This document shows, piece after piece, positions 56,160-56,285 of a stretch of 56,285 nt of DNA (position 1 is its first letter; the number at the start of each line of letters is the position of its first letter). Made by a program: the position numbers and the translations under genes. The DNA comes from Oscillatoriales cyanobacterium (GTDB lineage Bacteria > Cyanobacteriota > Cyanobacteriia > Cyanobacteriales > Microcoleaceae). The DNA is taken from contig RDYN01000037.1 in NCBI GenBank assembly GCA_004293365.1, positions 1 through 56,285 on the forward strand, written 5' to 3'. The notes under the pieces are model-generated. The model was not told the origin of the DNA and searched no databases. It saw nothing but the letters and a program-made list of their open reading frames with translations.

Positions 56160-56285
56160 TTTTTGTAGGGTGCTATAAGAGCGTATCGGCTAATCTTGTA
56201 GGGTGCGCACTGCGCACGGAAAAAGTCAATCGGTGTGGGCGCGATGGGATACGAAGTCAACCGGTGCGCGGCTAATCTTGTAGGG
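56160..56285. repeat. GTAGGGTGC / CGCACTGCGCAC repeats at the right end
   Basis: Two copies of AATCTTGTAGGG with GTGCGCACTGCGCACGG and CAATCGGTG-type sequence, related to the 35-bp unit at 33557-33766. The array is cut by the window end. Confidence 0.75.

Overview
The window looks like chromosomal DNA of a filamentous, probably non-heterocystous cyanobacterium (Microcoleus/Oscillatoria-like). Evidence: the HIP1 octamer GCGATCGC and its core CGATCG occur throughout. Short tandem repeats of 7-bp period fill many spacers. The gene content is cyanobacterial: a kdpABFCD operon with a kinase-less KdpD, a Ser/Thr kinase fused to GUN4, DUF3110, DUF4347 and RTX-type secreted proteins, an NblB-like HEAT protein and a cyanobacterial-type TamB. 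The genus is inferred; no rRNA or tRNA gene was recognised.

Layout. 1-1300: heptamer array, a small hypothetical gene and a gene-poor spacer. 1.3-4.8 kb: a large multi-sensor histidine kinase. 4.9-11.5 kb, minus strand: kdpA-B-F-C-D, with every spacer occupied by dispersed repeats. 11.9-24.3 kb: two giant DUF4347/RTX proteins flanking a histidine kinase/LuxR-type regulator pair. 24.5-26.8 kb: an aspartoacylase remnant and a subtilisin-like protease. 27.5-31.3 kb: tmk, a conserved small protein and a CtaA/PacS-like copper P-type ATPase. 31.7-35.1 kb: a small protein, a C-terminal processing protease, two tandem arrays and ispG. 35.4-39.8 kb: a kinase-GUN4 fusion, a cluster of five very small genes (one a YgiT-type zinc finger, two recent duplicates of each other), an Rpn-family nuclease and a hypothetical. 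40.1-46.8 kb: tamB. 47.3-56.1 kb: DUF3110 protein, murQ, CAP/RTX protein, NblB-like protein, CBS protein, 2Fe-2S ferredoxin-like protein, PBP4-type dacB and an epoxide-hydrolase-like enzyme.

The most striking theme is that repeat families seen in the spacers also occur in frame inside genes. A ~430-bp block containing two palindromic elements splits the DUF4347 domain of the 11.9-16.8 kb gene. A heptamer repeat encodes a peptide found in three successive modules of TamB. A GGCATCTTGCCTG-type repeat is expanded inside the copper ATPase and forms an inverted pair inside PBP4. A CCCCCTTAA-type repeat supplies the last codons and stop of kdpA. The 3' end of murQ is duplicated around another element. 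Together these suggest that the spacer repeats supply coding sequence, and they could be tested as a system.

Functional groups are K+ uptake (Kdp), envelope building and recycling (TamB, MurQ, PBP4, Ctp), secreted or surface adhesion and enzyme proteins (three RTX proteins, S8 protease), metal handling, isoprenoid synthesis, dTTP synthesis and signalling. Starts were chosen by eye from Shine-Dalgarno spacing and family alignment from memory; no database search was run.
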